Shown here: positions 54,655 to 63,192 of the stretch, piece by piece
Layout: every line of letters begins with the position of its first letter
Position numbering within the stretch: position 1 is the stretch's first letter
NCBI GenBank assembly: GCA_016209015.1
Contig: JACQWY010000003.1
Span: 62,001-126,000, forward strand
Length of the DNA stretch: 64,000 nt
Source of the DNA: Gammaproteobacteria bacterium
GTDB lineage: Bacteria > Pseudomonadota > Gammaproteobacteria > Ga0077536
Reading direction: 5' to 3'
Notes under the pieces: generated by a model
What the model saw: only the letters and a program-made list of their open reading frames with translations
Told to the model about the DNA's origin: nothing
Databases searched by the model: none
Made by a program: the position numbers and the translations under genes

Positions 54655-55295
54655 GGTGGGGCCCCGAAGTCGGGGCCGAATACCCGCTCCACGTCGCCCT
54701 TGCCGCTCCGGACGAGCACGGGCTCCTCGCCGCTGAGATCGATCACCGTCGTCGGCTCCGTGCCGCCGTAACCCGCGTCCAGGAAGGTGTCGACCTGGGC
54801 GCTGTAGCGGTCCTCGATGTCGTCGGGATCGGCGAGCGGCATGTCGAGATCGGGATCCGTCAGCGTCGCGCTGAGCAGCGGCCCCCCTAGCGTCTCGAGC
54901 AGCGCTCTCGTGACGGGGTGGGACGGGATGCGCAGACCGATCGTCTTGCGCTTGGGGTCGAGCAGCCGCTTGGGGATCTCGCGCGAGGCGGCGAGGATGA
55001 ACGTGTACGGTCCCGGGGTCAGCGAGCGCAGCAGCCGGTAGGCCTGGTTCTCGACGCGGGCATAAGTCGCGAGCTCGGACAGATCCCGGCAGACGAGCGT
55101 CATGTAATGTCCCTGCGCATCGCGGCGAATGGCCTGGATCCGGCGCAGCGCGTCGCGTGTGCCGAGGGCGCAGCCGAGCGCGTAGGTCGAGTCCGTCGGG
55201 TAGATGATCACGCCATCCGCGGCCAGCGTTTCGGCGGCGAAACCGAGCAGGCGGGGCTGCGGGGTGGTGGGGTGAACGTGGAGTCGTCTGGCCAT
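54645..55295 (-). CDS. yciO: YciO (Sua5/YrdC/TsaC-like) protein
   Basis: This 216-residue protein matches E. coli YciO in layout and sequence: HPTTPQPRLLG, GVIIYPTDSTYALGC, MTLVCRDLSELATYARV, PGPYTFILAAS, LLDPKRKTIGLRIPSHP and TTVIDLSG. YciO is a paralogue of TsaC/YrdC, which makes threonylcarbamoyl-AMP for tRNA t6A. The frame runs upstream to 55412, but ATG 55293-55295 gives the E. coli-like start. It is the first gene of the yciO-M50-trpS-scpA-scpB-rluB unit. Confidence 0.93.
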   Translation of the reverse strand: MARRLHVHPTTPQPRLLGFAAETLAADGVIIYPTDSTYALGCALGTRDALRRIQAIRRDAQGHYMTLVCRDLSELATYARVENQAYRLLRSLTPGPYTFILAASREIPKRLLDPKRKTIGLRIPSHPVTRALLETLGGPLLSATLTDPDLDMPLADPDDIEDRYSAQVDTFLDAGYGGTEPTTVIDLSGEEPVLVRSGKGDVERVFGPDFGAPPWH

Positions 55296-55359
55296 GCGCG
55301 CGTCGGGAGTGAGATACTTCGATTTCTGTTGACCCAGCCGCCGAGAGCCCGGATCCCCG

Positions 55360-55920
55360 ATGAAGATGCTGATCGACTTCCTGCCGATTGTGGCTTTCTT
55401 CGTCGTGTTCAAGGTGGTGCCCCCGCCCGAGGGCGTGTTCTACGCGACGGGTGCGGCGATCGCGAGCGCGGCGGCGCTGGTGGCTTTCACCTGGCTGAAG
55501 CACCGGCAGGTGAGTCGCCAGCAGCTTATCATGCTGGGCGTGCTGGTGGTGCTCGGCGGCGCGACGCTCGCGTTCCACGACGAACGCTTCATCAAGTGGA
55601 AGCCGACGGTCGTGAGCTGGCTCATGGGGGCGGGCTTCCTCGGCACCCAGTTCTTCGGCGGGAAGACGCTCATCGAGCGCATGCTGGGCGAGAGCCTGAG
55701 CGCGCCGCGCGCCGTGTGGCGGCGCCTGAATCTGGCCTGGGTCGTGTTCTTTGCCGCGATGGGCGCGCTGAACCTCTACGTCGCGTTCAATTTCCCGACC
55801 GCGACGTGGGTGAACTTCAAGCTGTTCGGCACGCTCGGCCTCACGCTCGCCTTCGCGTTCGCGCAGGCCTTCTATCTCACGCGTTACGATGTCACGCCCA
55901 CGAACGATTCCGGAGACTGA
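55360..55920 (+). CDS. yciB: Inner membrane septation protein YciB/IspZ
   Basis: This 186-residue protein has five transmembrane segments and matches YciB/IspZ: MKMLIDFLPIVAFFVVFK at the start, FIKWKPTVVSW, FFGGKTLIERMLGE, LNLAWVVFFAAMGALNLYVA and FKLFGTLGLTLAF. It affects envelope synthesis and septation. It diverges from yciO and leads the yciB-yciI-bolA-methyltransferase-dapE run. Confidence 0.95.
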   Translation: MKMLIDFLPIVAFFVVFKVVPPPEGVFYATGAAIASAAALVAFTWLKHRQVSRQQLIMLGVLVVLGGATLAFHDERFIKWKPTVVSWLMGAGFLGTQFFGGKTLIERMLGESLSAPRAVWRRLNLAWVVFFAAMGALNLYVAFNFPTATWVNFKLFGTLGLTLAFAFAQAFYLTRYDVTPTNDSGD

Positions 55921-55926
55921 CCGTCC

Positions 55927-56226
55927 ATGCTCTACGCGATCATCGGTGAAGACGCCCCGAACAGCCTCGAACGCCGCCTCGCGGCCCGCCCTGCGCATCT
56001 CCTCCGCGCCGAAGCGCTCGTGACGGAGGGCAGGCTCGTGCTCGCCGGCCCCTTCCCCGCGCTCGACACGAACGATCCGGGCCCCGCCGGCTTCACGGGC
56101 AGTCTCATCGTCGCGGAGTTCGAATCGCTGGCGGCGGCCGAAGCCTGGGCGGCTGCCGATCCCTACGTCACCGCGGGCGTGTTCGCGAACGTCCGCGTGC
56201 AGCCGTTCAAACGGGTGCTGCCGTGA
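55927..56226 (+). CDS. yciI: YciI family protein
   Basis: This 99-residue YciI-like dimeric ferredoxin-fold protein begins [13 protein letters not shown] and has RPAHL and [22 protein letters not shown], with YVTAGVF near the C terminus. The conserved His and Asp of the family are present. Its function is unknown in most species. It is 6 bases downstream of yciB and overlaps the bolA start by 4 bases (GTGA). Confidence 0.93.
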   Translation: MLYAIIGEDAPNSLERRLAARPAHLLRAEALVTEGRLVLAGPFPALDTNDPGPAGFTGSLIVAEFESLAAAEAWAAADPYVTAGVFANVRVQPFKRVLP

Positions 56227-56492
56227 GCGACCGCGTCAGCCGCATCCGCACTGCGCTCGAAGCGGCCTTCGCCCCCGTCGCGCTCGAGATCGAGGACCAG
56301 AGCGCCCAGCATCGCGGTCACGCCGGCGCGAAGGACGGCAAGGGCCACTTCCGGGTCGCGATCGTCGCGGCCGCATTCCGCGGCAAGTCCCCGGTGCAGC
56401 GCCACCGGCTCGTCTACGACGCGCTCGCCGCGCTGCTCGCCACCGACATCCACGCCTTGAGCATCGACGCCCGGGCGGACGATGCGGCCTGA
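56223..56492 (+). CDS. bolA: BolA family protein
   Basis: This 89-residue BolA-like protein starts at GTG 56223. Marks are [31 protein letters not shown] and [11 protein letters not shown], with the conserved His of the BolA fold. BolA proteins pair with monothiol glutaredoxins to handle 2Fe-2S clusters. It overlaps yciI and is 11 bases upstream of the methyltransferase gene. Confidence 0.92.
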   Translation: MSDRVSRIRTALEAAFAPVALEIEDQSAQHRGHAGAKDGKGHFRVAIVAAAFRGKSPVQRHRLVYDALAALLATDIHALSIDARADDAA

Positions 56493-56503
56493 GCGCTGCT
56501 GAC

Positions 56504-57313
56504 GTGGCGGTCGCCCCGGTACGCGGCCCCGCGCCCGAGCTCGTCTGGCAGTCGCGCGACGGCGCGTCGCGTTTGTTCCGCGGCAATCATCTCGACGTCA
56601 TGCGCGCGCTTCCGGACGGCGGCTTCGACTGCATCTGGACCGATCCGCCCTATTTCCTCTCGAACGGCGGCACGACCTGCATCGCGGGCCGCCGTCAGCC
56701 CGTCGACAAGGGCGGCTGGGACAAGAGCCGCGGGATCGCGGTCGATCACCAGTTCAACCTCGAATGGCTCGCGGAATGCCATCGCCTGCTCGCGCCCAAC
56801 GGCACGATCTGGGTGAGCGGCACGCACCACGTCTATCTCAGCGTCGGCATGGCACTGCAGGAGCTCGGGTTCCGGCTGTTGAACGACATCATCTGGGAGA
56901 AGCCGAATCCGCCGCCGAACCTCGGCTGTCGCTGCTTCACGCATGCGACGGAAGTGATCCTCTGGGCGAGCCGCGCGCCGAAAGGTGCCCGCGATCGCCA
57001 TGTCTTCAACTATGCCGAGATGAAGGCCGAGAACGGCGGCCGGCAGATGAAGAACGTCTGGCGCTTCACCGCGCCCGGCGCCGACGAGAAGCGGCACGGT
57101 AAACACCCGACGCAAAAGCCGCTCGCGCTGATCGAACGCTGCCTGCGCGCGAGCACGAATCCCGGTGCGCGGGTCTTCGATCCGTTCGCGGGCTCGGCCT
57201 CGACCGGCGTCGCCGCGCTCGGTCTCGGCCGGCATTTCACGGGCGCCGAGATCGAGCTCAAGTACGCGACGCTCGGTGCCACCCGTCTGCAGGAAGCCGA
57301 GGACCACGCATGA
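56504..57313 (+). CDS. DNA adenine methyltransferase (N6, DPPY type)
   Basis: This 269-residue DNA methyltransferase has the catalytic DPPY motif (47-50) early and the SAM-binding FAGSASTG (228-235) late, so it is of the beta class. The segment around PPYFLSNGG and WDKS resembles the DpnA-type GATC methyltransferases. No restriction enzyme gene is adjacent, so it is an orphan. It starts at GTG 56504 and overlaps dapE by 4 bases (ATGA). The target site is not readable from sequence; the DpnA likeness is suggestive only. Confidence 0.9.
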   Translation: MAVAPVRGPAPELVWQSRDGASRLFRGNHLDVMRALPDGGFDCIWTDPPYFLSNGGTTCIAGRRQPVDKGGWDKSRGIAVDHQFNLEWLAECHRLLAPNGTIWVSGTHHVYLSVGMALQELGFRLLNDIIWEKPNPPPNLGCRCFTHATEVILWASRAPKGARDRHVFNYAEMKAENGGRQMKNVWRFTAPGADEKRHGKHPTQKPLALIERCLRASTNPGARVFDPFAGSASTGVAALGLGRHFTGAEIELKYATLGATRLQEAEDHA

Positions 57314-58440
57314 GCTCCGCCGTATTCGATCTCACCTGCGAGCTCATCCGCCGGCCCTCCGTCACGCCCGAGGACGCGGGCTGTCTCGCGCTCATCGGCG
57401 AGCGGCTCGCGGCGTTCGGATTCCGCATCGAGCCGATGCCGTTCGGGCCCGTCTCGAACCTGTGGGCCGTGCACGGCACTGCGGGCCCGACGCTGGCATT
57501 CGCCGGTCACACCGACGTCGTGCCGCCGGGCGACCCGGCGGTCTGGACGTCGCCGCCCTTCGAACCCACGGTGCGCGGCGATCATCTCTACGGGCGCGGC
57601 GCGGCGGACATGAAGGGCAGCCTCGCGGCGATGGTGACCGCGGCCGAGCGTTTCGTCACGAGCCACCCGGACCACCCGGGCCGCGTCGCGTTCCTCCTGA
57701 CCTCGGACGAGGAAGGCATCGCCGTCGACGGAACGGTGCGCGTCGTCGCCGAGCTCGTCCGGCGCGGCGAAGTGCCGGACTGGTGCATCGTCGGCGAGCC
57801 GAGCAGCAAGAGCGTGCTCGGCGATCTCATGCGCAACGGCCGGCGCGGCTCGTTGAACGGACGGCTCCATGTCCAGGGCATCCAGGGGCATGTCGCCTAT
57901 CCGGAGCTCGCGCGCAATCCCATTCACCAGGCGCTGCCCGCGCTCGACGCGCTGCGCGCGATCACCTGGGACGAGGGCAACGAGTTCTTCCCGCCGACGA
58001 GCTTCCAGATCTCGAATCTGACAGCCGGTACGGGCGCCGAGAACGTCATCCCCGGCACGCTCGAATGCTGGTTCAACTTCCGCTTTTCGACGGCGAGCAC
58101 GGCAGCGGGTCTGCAAGCCCGCGTGCGAGCGATCCTCGACGGCGCGGGCCTCGACTACCGGCTCGACTGGCAACTCTCGGGCGCGCCGTTCCTGACCGGT
58201 CGCGGCCGCCTCGTGCAGGCCACGTGCGAGGTCGTCGACGAGATGCTCGGTGTGACGCCGGAGCTCTCGACGGGGGGCGGTACGTCGGACGGCCGCTTCA
58301 TCGCGCCGGCGGGCGCCGAGGTCGTCGAGCTCGGACCGGTGAATGCGACGATCCACAAGGTCGACGAGTGTGTGCGCATTGCCGATCTGGATCGGCTCTC
58401 CGCGGTGTTCGAAGGCGTGCTGGAGCGACTGCTGAAATGA
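57310..58440 (+). CDS. dapE: Succinyl-diaminopimelate desuccinylase
   Basis: This 376-residue di-zinc M20 enzyme removes succinate from N-succinyl-LL-diaminopimelate on the lysine and peptidoglycan route. Metal ligands are His67 and Asp69 in [11 protein letters not shown] and Asp100 in [10 protein letters not shown], with Glu134/Glu135 in TSDEEG. Length and residue numbering match the Haemophilus enzyme. It overlaps the methyltransferase by 4 bases and ends just before a bidirectional terminator. Confidence 0.96.
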   Translation: MSSAVFDLTCELIRRPSVTPEDAGCLALIGERLAAFGFRIEPMPFGPVSNLWAVHGTAGPTLAFAGHTDVVPPGDPAVWTSPPFEPTVRGDHLYGRGAADMKGSLAAMVTAAERFVTSHPDHPGRVAFLLTSDEEGIAVDGTVRVVAELVRRGEVPDWCIVGEPSSKSVLGDLMRNGRRGSLNGRLHVQGIQGHVAYPELARNPIHQALPALDALRAITWDEGNEFFPPTSFQISNLTAGTGAENVIPGTLECWFNFRFSTASTAAGLQARVRAILDGAGLDYRLDWQLSGAPFLTGRGRLVQATCEVVDEMLGVTPELSTGGGTSDGRFIAPAGAEVVELGPVNATIHKVDECVRIADLDRLSAVFEGVLERLLK

Positions 58441-58441
58441 A

Positions 58442-58466
58442 AAAGCCCGGCCGGAGCCGGGCTTTC
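58442..58466. terminator. Bidirectional rho-independent terminator
   Basis: AGCCCGGC and GCCGGGCT form a perfect 8-bp stem with a CGGA loop. TTTC follows on the plus strand and a run of T follows on the minus strand (AAAA on plus). It closes both the plus-strand dapE transcript and the minus-strand aceA transcript. Confidence 0.9.
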
Positions 58467-58491
58467 TGCCGAGGAACGGTGCCGCGGGAGA

Positions 58492-59778
58492 TCAGTGGAA
58501 CTGCTCTTCCTCCGTCGAACCCTTCAGCGCGGTAACCGAGGACTTGCCGCCCTGGATCACGGTGGTGACGTCGTCGAAGTAACCCGCGCCGACTTCCTGC
58601 TGGTGGCTCGCGAACGTGTAGCCGCGCGAGACGGCGGCGAATTCGCGCTCCTGAACCATCTCGACGTAGGCCGTCATGCCCTTCTTCACGTACTCGTTGG
58701 CGAGGTCGAACATGTTGTACCACATGTTGTGGACACCGGCCAAAGTGATGAACTGGTACTTGTAGCCCATCGCGCCGAGCTCACGCTGGAACTTCGCGAT
58801 CGTCGCGTCGTCGAGGTTCTTCTTCCAGTTGAAAGACGGCGAGCAGTTGTAGGCCAGCAGTTGATCCGGGAACTTCGCCTTGATGGCCTCGGCGAAGCGC
58901 TTCGCCTCGTTCAGATCCGGCACCGCGGTCTCGCACCACAGCAGATCGGCGTACGGCGCGTAGGACAGGCCGCGGTCGATCGCCTGGTCGAGGCCGGCGC
59001 GCGTGACGTAGAGGCCTTCGCTCGTGCGCTCGCCGGTCACGAAGCGCTTGTCACGCTCGTCGACGTCGGAGGTCAGCAGGTTCGCGGCGTTCGCGTCGGT
59101 GCGTGCGAGCACGATCGTCGGCACGCCCATGGAATCGGCGGCGAGACGCGCGGCGACGAGCTTCTGGATCGCTTCCTGGGTCGGGACGAGCACCTTGCCG
59201 CCCATGTGGCCGCACTTCTTCACGGAAGCGAGCTGGTCTTCGAAGTGCACGCCGGCGGCGCCCGCTTCGATCATGTTCTTCATCAGCTCGAAGGCGTTCA
59301 GCACGCCGCCGAAGCCGGCTTCCGCATCAGCGACGATCGGCGCGAAGTAGTCGATGTCGCTCTTTCCCTTCGCCCACTGGATCTCGTCGGCGCGCTTGAA
59401 CGCGTTGTTGATGCGGCGGACGACGGTCGGGACCGAGTTGACCGCGTACAGCGACTGGTCGGGGTACATCGTCTCGCTGGTGTTCGCGTCGGCCGCGACC
59501 TGCCAGCCCGAGAGATAGATGGCCTTGACGCCGGCCTTGACCTGCTGGACGGCCTGGCCGCCCGTCAGTGCACCGAGGCAGGGAACGAACGGTTCTTCGT
59601 TGACGAGCTTCCACAGCTTCTCGGCGCCGCGGCGGGCCAGCGTGTGCTCGATCTGGACGGTACCGCGCAGACGCACGACGTCGTCGGCGGTGTAGTCGCG
59701 CTTGATTCCCTTCCAGCGCGGATTGGTCGCCCAGTCCTTCTGGAGGGCTTCCACTTGTTCCTTGAATGAATGAGCCAT
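58492..59778 (-). CDS. aceA: Isocitrate lyase
   Basis: This 428-residue enzyme of the glyoxylate bypass cleaves isocitrate to glyoxylate and succinate. The catalytic Cys189 is in KKCGHMGGK, and the metal/substrate stretches WQVAADAN and [15 protein letters not shown] are present. ATG 59776-59778 is preceded by an AGGAGA ribosome site; reading upstream to 60315 is a shadow. No malate synthase gene is nearby. It is separated from clpS by a gene-free region with a palindrome (59841-59854). Confidence 0.96.
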   Translation of the reverse strand: MAHSFKEQVEALQKDWATNPRWKGIKRDYTADDVVRLRGTVQIEHTLARRGAEKLWKLVNEEPFVPCLGALTGGQAVQQVKAGVKAIYLSGWQVAADANTSETMYPDQSLYAVNSVPTVVRRINNAFKRADEIQWAKGKSDIDYFAPIVADAEAGFGGVLNAFELMKNMIEAGAAGVHFEDQLASVKKCGHMGGKVLVPTQEAIQKLVAARLAADSMGVPTIVLARTDANAANLLTSDVDERDKRFVTGERTSEGLYVTRAGLDQAIDRGLSYAPYADLLWCETAVPDLNEAKRFAEAIKAKFPDQLLAYNCSPSFNWKKNLDDATIAKFQRELGAMGYKYQFITLAGVHNMWYNMFDLANEYVKKGMTAYVEMVQEREFAAVSRGYTFASHQQEVGAGYFDDVTTVIQGGKSSVTALKGSTEEEQFH

Positions 59779-59840
59779 GGTCTGTTTCTCCTGCCAATCA
59801 CAACAAGCCTTAGGGCTGATCTCTCTATGACAAGCGACCG

Positions 59841-59854
59841 GCGTACCGGTACGC
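59841..59854. promoter_or_regulatory. 14-bp palindrome upstream of aceA
   Basis: GCGTACCGGTACGC is a perfect palindrome 63 bases upstream of the aceA ATG. A dimeric regulator of the glyoxylate bypass could bind it. No regulator gene is nearby, so this is only a candidate operator. Confidence 0.3.
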
Positions 59855-60471
59855 CCTGCCCTGCCCCGGCCCTGCGGCACGCCGGACGGGGTCCGAATTC
59901 CCAGTTCTTCAGATGGCCTCCACGCGCGCGTGCCGGTCGGCGCCGGCGGCTCCCTACTCCAAGTCGCGTTATCGACCTTCGCGACGGGCCTCATGAGCGT
60001 CCCGGCCGGGGCCGCCCGACGCGGTGCGCGCCGCGCCAGCCAAAAAGGGCCGCGCATCGTAATACCGGCCCCACGGAGCTTCAACCGGCGCCCGTCGCCA
60101 AGTGCGACGCGCTGACGTTTGTTATCGATCGCAGGCGGCAGCGAGTCGCTTCGACGCCAGTGATCGCGACGCGGCTGCGCAGGCCTCGGGGATGAGGTCG
60201 CGCGTTGCGCGGACTCATCCAATGAGCCTTCGGCCACGTAGGGAACTCGAGCGTCGGAGAATGCGCCTGCGCGGCGCAGACGAAAGGCGCAGGACCATAC
60301 GCTGCACAGCAGCAAATGTCAACGGGGACGCCCGGTAGCGCATCGTCGTGCGGCGCTCTGCCGAAGCGCGGCGGCGCCTCCGGATCGGTCGAGCGCCAAC
60401 GATGATTCAGGGACGGCACACGACGCAATGATCGCGCTGCAGTCCGGTATGGCGGGCTCGTCGGCACTGCG

Positions 60472-60477
60472 TATAAT
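60472..60477 (+). promoter_or_regulatory. Consensus -10 box of clpS
   Basis: A perfect TATAAT lies 48 bases before the clpS ATG. The -35 position (about 60449-60454) has no good match, so it may be an activator-dependent or extended promoter. No Shine-Dalgarno of strong match sits before the ATG. Confidence 0.5.
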
Positions 60478-60525
60478 CGAAAGCATCCGCATATCGTGAG
60501 CCGCCTCAACGGACCCAGTTGCAGC

Positions 60526-60846
60526 ATGTCGAGTAAGAGTTCAACCGAGCGCGAATCCGGAATCTCGCTCAAGGAAGCGCGACCGAAGCTCAAGAAGCCA
60601 CCACTCTACAAAGTGGTGATGCTGAACGACGACTACACGCCGATGGAGTTCGTGGTGCACGTGCTCGAAAGTTTCTTCTCCCTCGATCGCATGAATGCGA
60701 CGCGCATCATGCTCGAGGTGCACACCCGGGGCAAAGGCATCTGTGGGGTATTCACCCATGAGGTCGCCGAGACGAAAGCAGCCCAGGTGAACGCATACGC
60801 CCGCGACAATCAGCACCCGCTGCTGTGCACTTTGGAGTTGGCGTGA
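60526..60846 (+). CDS. clpS: ATP-dependent Clp protease adaptor ClpS
   Basis: This 106-residue adaptor brings N-degron substrates to ClpAP. The core has [20 protein letters not shown] and [17 protein letters not shown], with the Asp/Asn-rich pocket for N-terminal residues. The frame is open from GTG 60496, but ATG 60526 (MSSKSS) fits ClpS length. It is 39 bases upstream of clpA. Confidence 0.96.
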   Translation: MSSKSSTERESGISLKEARPKLKKPPLYKVVMLNDDYTPMEFVVHVLESFFSLDRMNATRIMLEVHTRGKGICGVFTHEVAETKAAQVNAYARDNQHPLLCTLELA

Positions 60847-60885
60847 CACGAAGTATGATGGCTCAACCAAGCGTAGGACGGTGCC

Positions 60886-63156
60886 GTGCTTAGCAAAGAA
60901 CTCGAGATCACGCTGAACTTGGCTTTCAAGGCGGCGCGTGAGCAGCGCCACGAATTCATGACCGTCGAGCACCTGCTCCTCGCCCTGCTCGACAACCCCA
61001 CCGCCGCGAAGGTCCTGCGGGCCTGCGGTGCCGACCTCAATCAACTGCGGCGCCAACTGACCGATTTCATCCGCGAAAGCGCGCCGATACTTCCCGACGA
61101 CGAAGACCGCGACACGCAGCCGACGCTCGGCTTCCAGCGCGTCCTGCAGCGCGCGGTGTTCCACGTCCAGTCCTCGGGCAAGAAGGAAGTGACGGGCGCC
61201 AACGTGCTGGTCGCGATTTTCGGCGAGCGCGAGTCGCATGCGGTCTATCTGCTCAATCAGCAGAACATCGCGCGTCTCGACGTCGTGAACTGCATCTCGC
61301 ACGGGATCACGAAAGTCTCGGAGGACGAGAACAGCACCGAAGGCAATACGTCCAGCGAAGAGGAAGGCGAACAGGCCGAACCGGGCAAGAGCCCGCTCGA
61401 CGCGTACTGCACGAACCTCAACGCGATGGCCCAGCGCGGCAAGATAGATCCGCTGATCGGTCGCCAGGACGAAATCGAGCGCACGATCCAGATCCTGTGC
61501 CGCCGCCGCAAGAACAATCCGCTGTTCGTCGGCGAGGCCGGCGTCGGCAAGACCGCGATTGCCGAAGGGCTGGCCAAGAAGATCGTCGACGGCGAGACGC
61601 CCGAGGTGCTTCAGAACGCGGTCATCTACTCGCTCGATCTCGGCGCGCTGCTCGCAGGAACGAAGTACCGCGGCGATTTCGAGAAGCGCCTGAAGAGCGT
61701 CATCGGCCAGCTCAAACGCGAGCCGGGTGCGGTGCTCTTCATCGACGAGATCCACACCATCATCGGTGCGGGCGCGGCCTCGGGCGGCGTGATGGACGCC
61801 TCGAATCTCATCAAGCCGATGCTCGCCTCGGGCGAGATCAAGTGCATCGGTTCGACGACCTACCAGGAATACCGCGGCATCTTCGAGAAGGACCGCGCGC
61901 TGTCGCGCCGCTTCCAGAAGATCGACGTCGGCGAGCCCTCGGTCGATGAGACGATAAAGATCCTCCAGGGTCTCAAGTCCCGCTTCGAGGAGCATCACGA
62001 CGTTCGCTACACGAACCAGGCGCTGCGCCTCGCCGCGGAGCTGACGCACCGTTACATCAACGATCGGCACCTCCCCGACAAGGCCATCGACATCATCGAC
62101 GAAGCCGGTGCCCGGCAGCGCCTCGCCGCGCCCTCGCGCCGCAAGCGCACGATCGGCGCGCTCGAGATCGAGGAGATCGTGGCCAAGGTCGCGCGCATCC
62201 CGGCGAAGACCGTCTCGACTTCGGATCGCGAAGTGCTGAAGAACCTCGAGCGCGATCTGAAGATGGTCGTGTTCGGTCAGGACGAAGCGATCAAGACGCT
62301 CGCCGCGGCGATCAAGATGTCGCGCTCGGGCCTCGGCAACACCGAGAAGCCGATCGGCTCATTCCTGTTCGCCGGTCCGACCGGCGTCGGCAAGACCGAG
62401 GTCACGCGCCAGCTCGCCCGCGTGATGGGCATCGAGCTCATCCGCTTCGACATGTCGGAGTACATGGAACGCCACACCGTGTCGCGGCTCATCGGTGCGC
62501 CTCCCGGCTACGTCGGCTACGACACGGGTGGCCTGCTGACGGAAGCCGTCACGAAGCAGCCGCACGCGGTGCTGCTGCTGGACGAGATGGAGAAGGCGCA
62601 TCCGGATGTCTTCAACGTGCTGCTGCAGGTCATGGACCACGGCACGCTCACGGACACGAACGGCCGCAAGACGGACTTCCGCAACGTCATCGTCGTCATG
62701 ACCACGAACGCGGGCGCGGAGCGCGTGAGCCGCAGCTCCATCGGCTTCGCGACGCAGGATCACTCGACGGATGCGCTGCAGGAAATCAAGCGCATGTTCA
62801 GCCCCGAGTTCCGCAACCGCCTCGACGGCATCATCAAGTTCCAGTCGCTGGATCCGGCGACCATCGCGCACGTCGTCGACAAGTTCCTCGTCGAGCTCGA
62901 AAGCCAGCTCGATGCGAAGAAGGTCAACATCGACGTCGACACCGCGGCGCGCGGCTGGCTCGCCGAGCACGGCCACGACCTGTTGATGGGCGCGCGGCCG
63001 ATGGCCCGTCTCATCCAGGATCGCATCAAGAAGCCGCTCGCCGAGGAACTGCTCTTCGGGCGCCTCTCGAACGGCGGTCACGTGCTGGTCACGGTGCGCG
63101 GCGACGATCTCGCCGTCGACATCGAAGTCGAAGCGACGGTAGCGGATCCGATCTGA
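60886..63156 (+). CDS. clpA: ATP-dependent Clp protease ATP-binding subunit ClpA
   Basis: This 756-residue AAA+ unfoldase feeds ClpP. It has an N-domain (LAFKAAREQRHEFMTVEHL), a first AAA domain with Walker A GEAGVGKT (216-223) and a second with GPTGVGKT (497-504). It starts at GTG 60886. Its order with clpS is standard in gammaproteobacteria. A GC-rich hairpin at 63165-63187 may end the transcript. Confidence 0.97.
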   Translation: MLSKELEITLNLAFKAAREQRHEFMTVEHLLLALLDNPTAAKVLRACGADLNQLRRQLTDFIRESAPILPDDEDRDTQPTLGFQRVLQRAVFHVQSSGKKEVTGANVLVAIFGERESHAVYLLNQQNIARLDVVNCISHGITKVSEDENSTEGNTSSEEEGEQAEPGKSPLDAYCTNLNAMAQRGKIDPLIGRQDEIERTIQILCRRRKNNPLFVGEAGVGKTAIAEGLAKKIVDGETPEVLQNAVIYSLDLGALLAGTKYRGDFEKRLKSVIGQLKREPGAVLFIDEIHTIIGAGAASGGVMDASNLIKPMLASGEIKCIGSTTYQEYRGIFEKDRALSRRFQKIDVGEPSVDETIKILQGLKSRFEEHHDVRYTNQALRLAAELTHRYINDRHLPDKAIDIIDEAGARQRLAAPSRRKRTIGALEIEEIVAKVARIPAKTVSTSDREVLKNLERDLKMVVFGQDEAIKTLAAAIKMSRSGLGNTEKPIGSFLFAGPTGVGKTEVTRQLARVMGIELIRFDMSEYMERHTVSRLIGAPPGYVGYDTGGLLTEAVTKQPHAVLLLDEMEKAHPDVFNVLLQVMDHGTLTDTNGRKTDFRNVIVVMTTNAGAERVSRSSIGFATQDHSTDALQEIKRMFSPEFRNRLDGIIKFQSLDPATIAHVVDKFLVELESQLDAKKVNIDVDTAARGWLAEHGHDLLMGARPMARLIQDRIKKPLAEELLFGRLSNGGHVLVTVRGDDLAVDIEVEATVADPI

Positions 63157-63164
63157 GTCTCCGC

Positions 63165-63187
63165 GGGGCGCTCGTCGCGAGCGCCCC
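63165..63187. terminator. Hairpin between clpA and argA
   Basis: GGGGCGCTCG and CGAGCGCCCC form a perfect 10-bp stem with a 3-base loop in the 36-base gap between two convergent genes. There is no long T-run on either side (GTCCTT on plus), so it is a weak intrinsic terminator. Confidence 0.6.
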
Positions 63188-63192
63188 GTCCT

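Larger units (their letters stand above)
59779..60525. other. 747-bp gene-free region between aceA and clpS
   Basis: No convincing gene is seen. It holds the minus-strand aceA promoter and the plus-strand clpS promoter. A 14-bp perfect palindrome lies at 59841-59854 and a TATAAT box at 60472-60477. Open frames here, such as minus 60081-60593, lack any motif and probably arise by chance. Confidence 0.5.

Noticed and set aside
60081-60593. 170-residue minus-strand frame upstream of clpS
   Set aside because: It overlaps the clpS promoter and start on the other strand and shows no motif.
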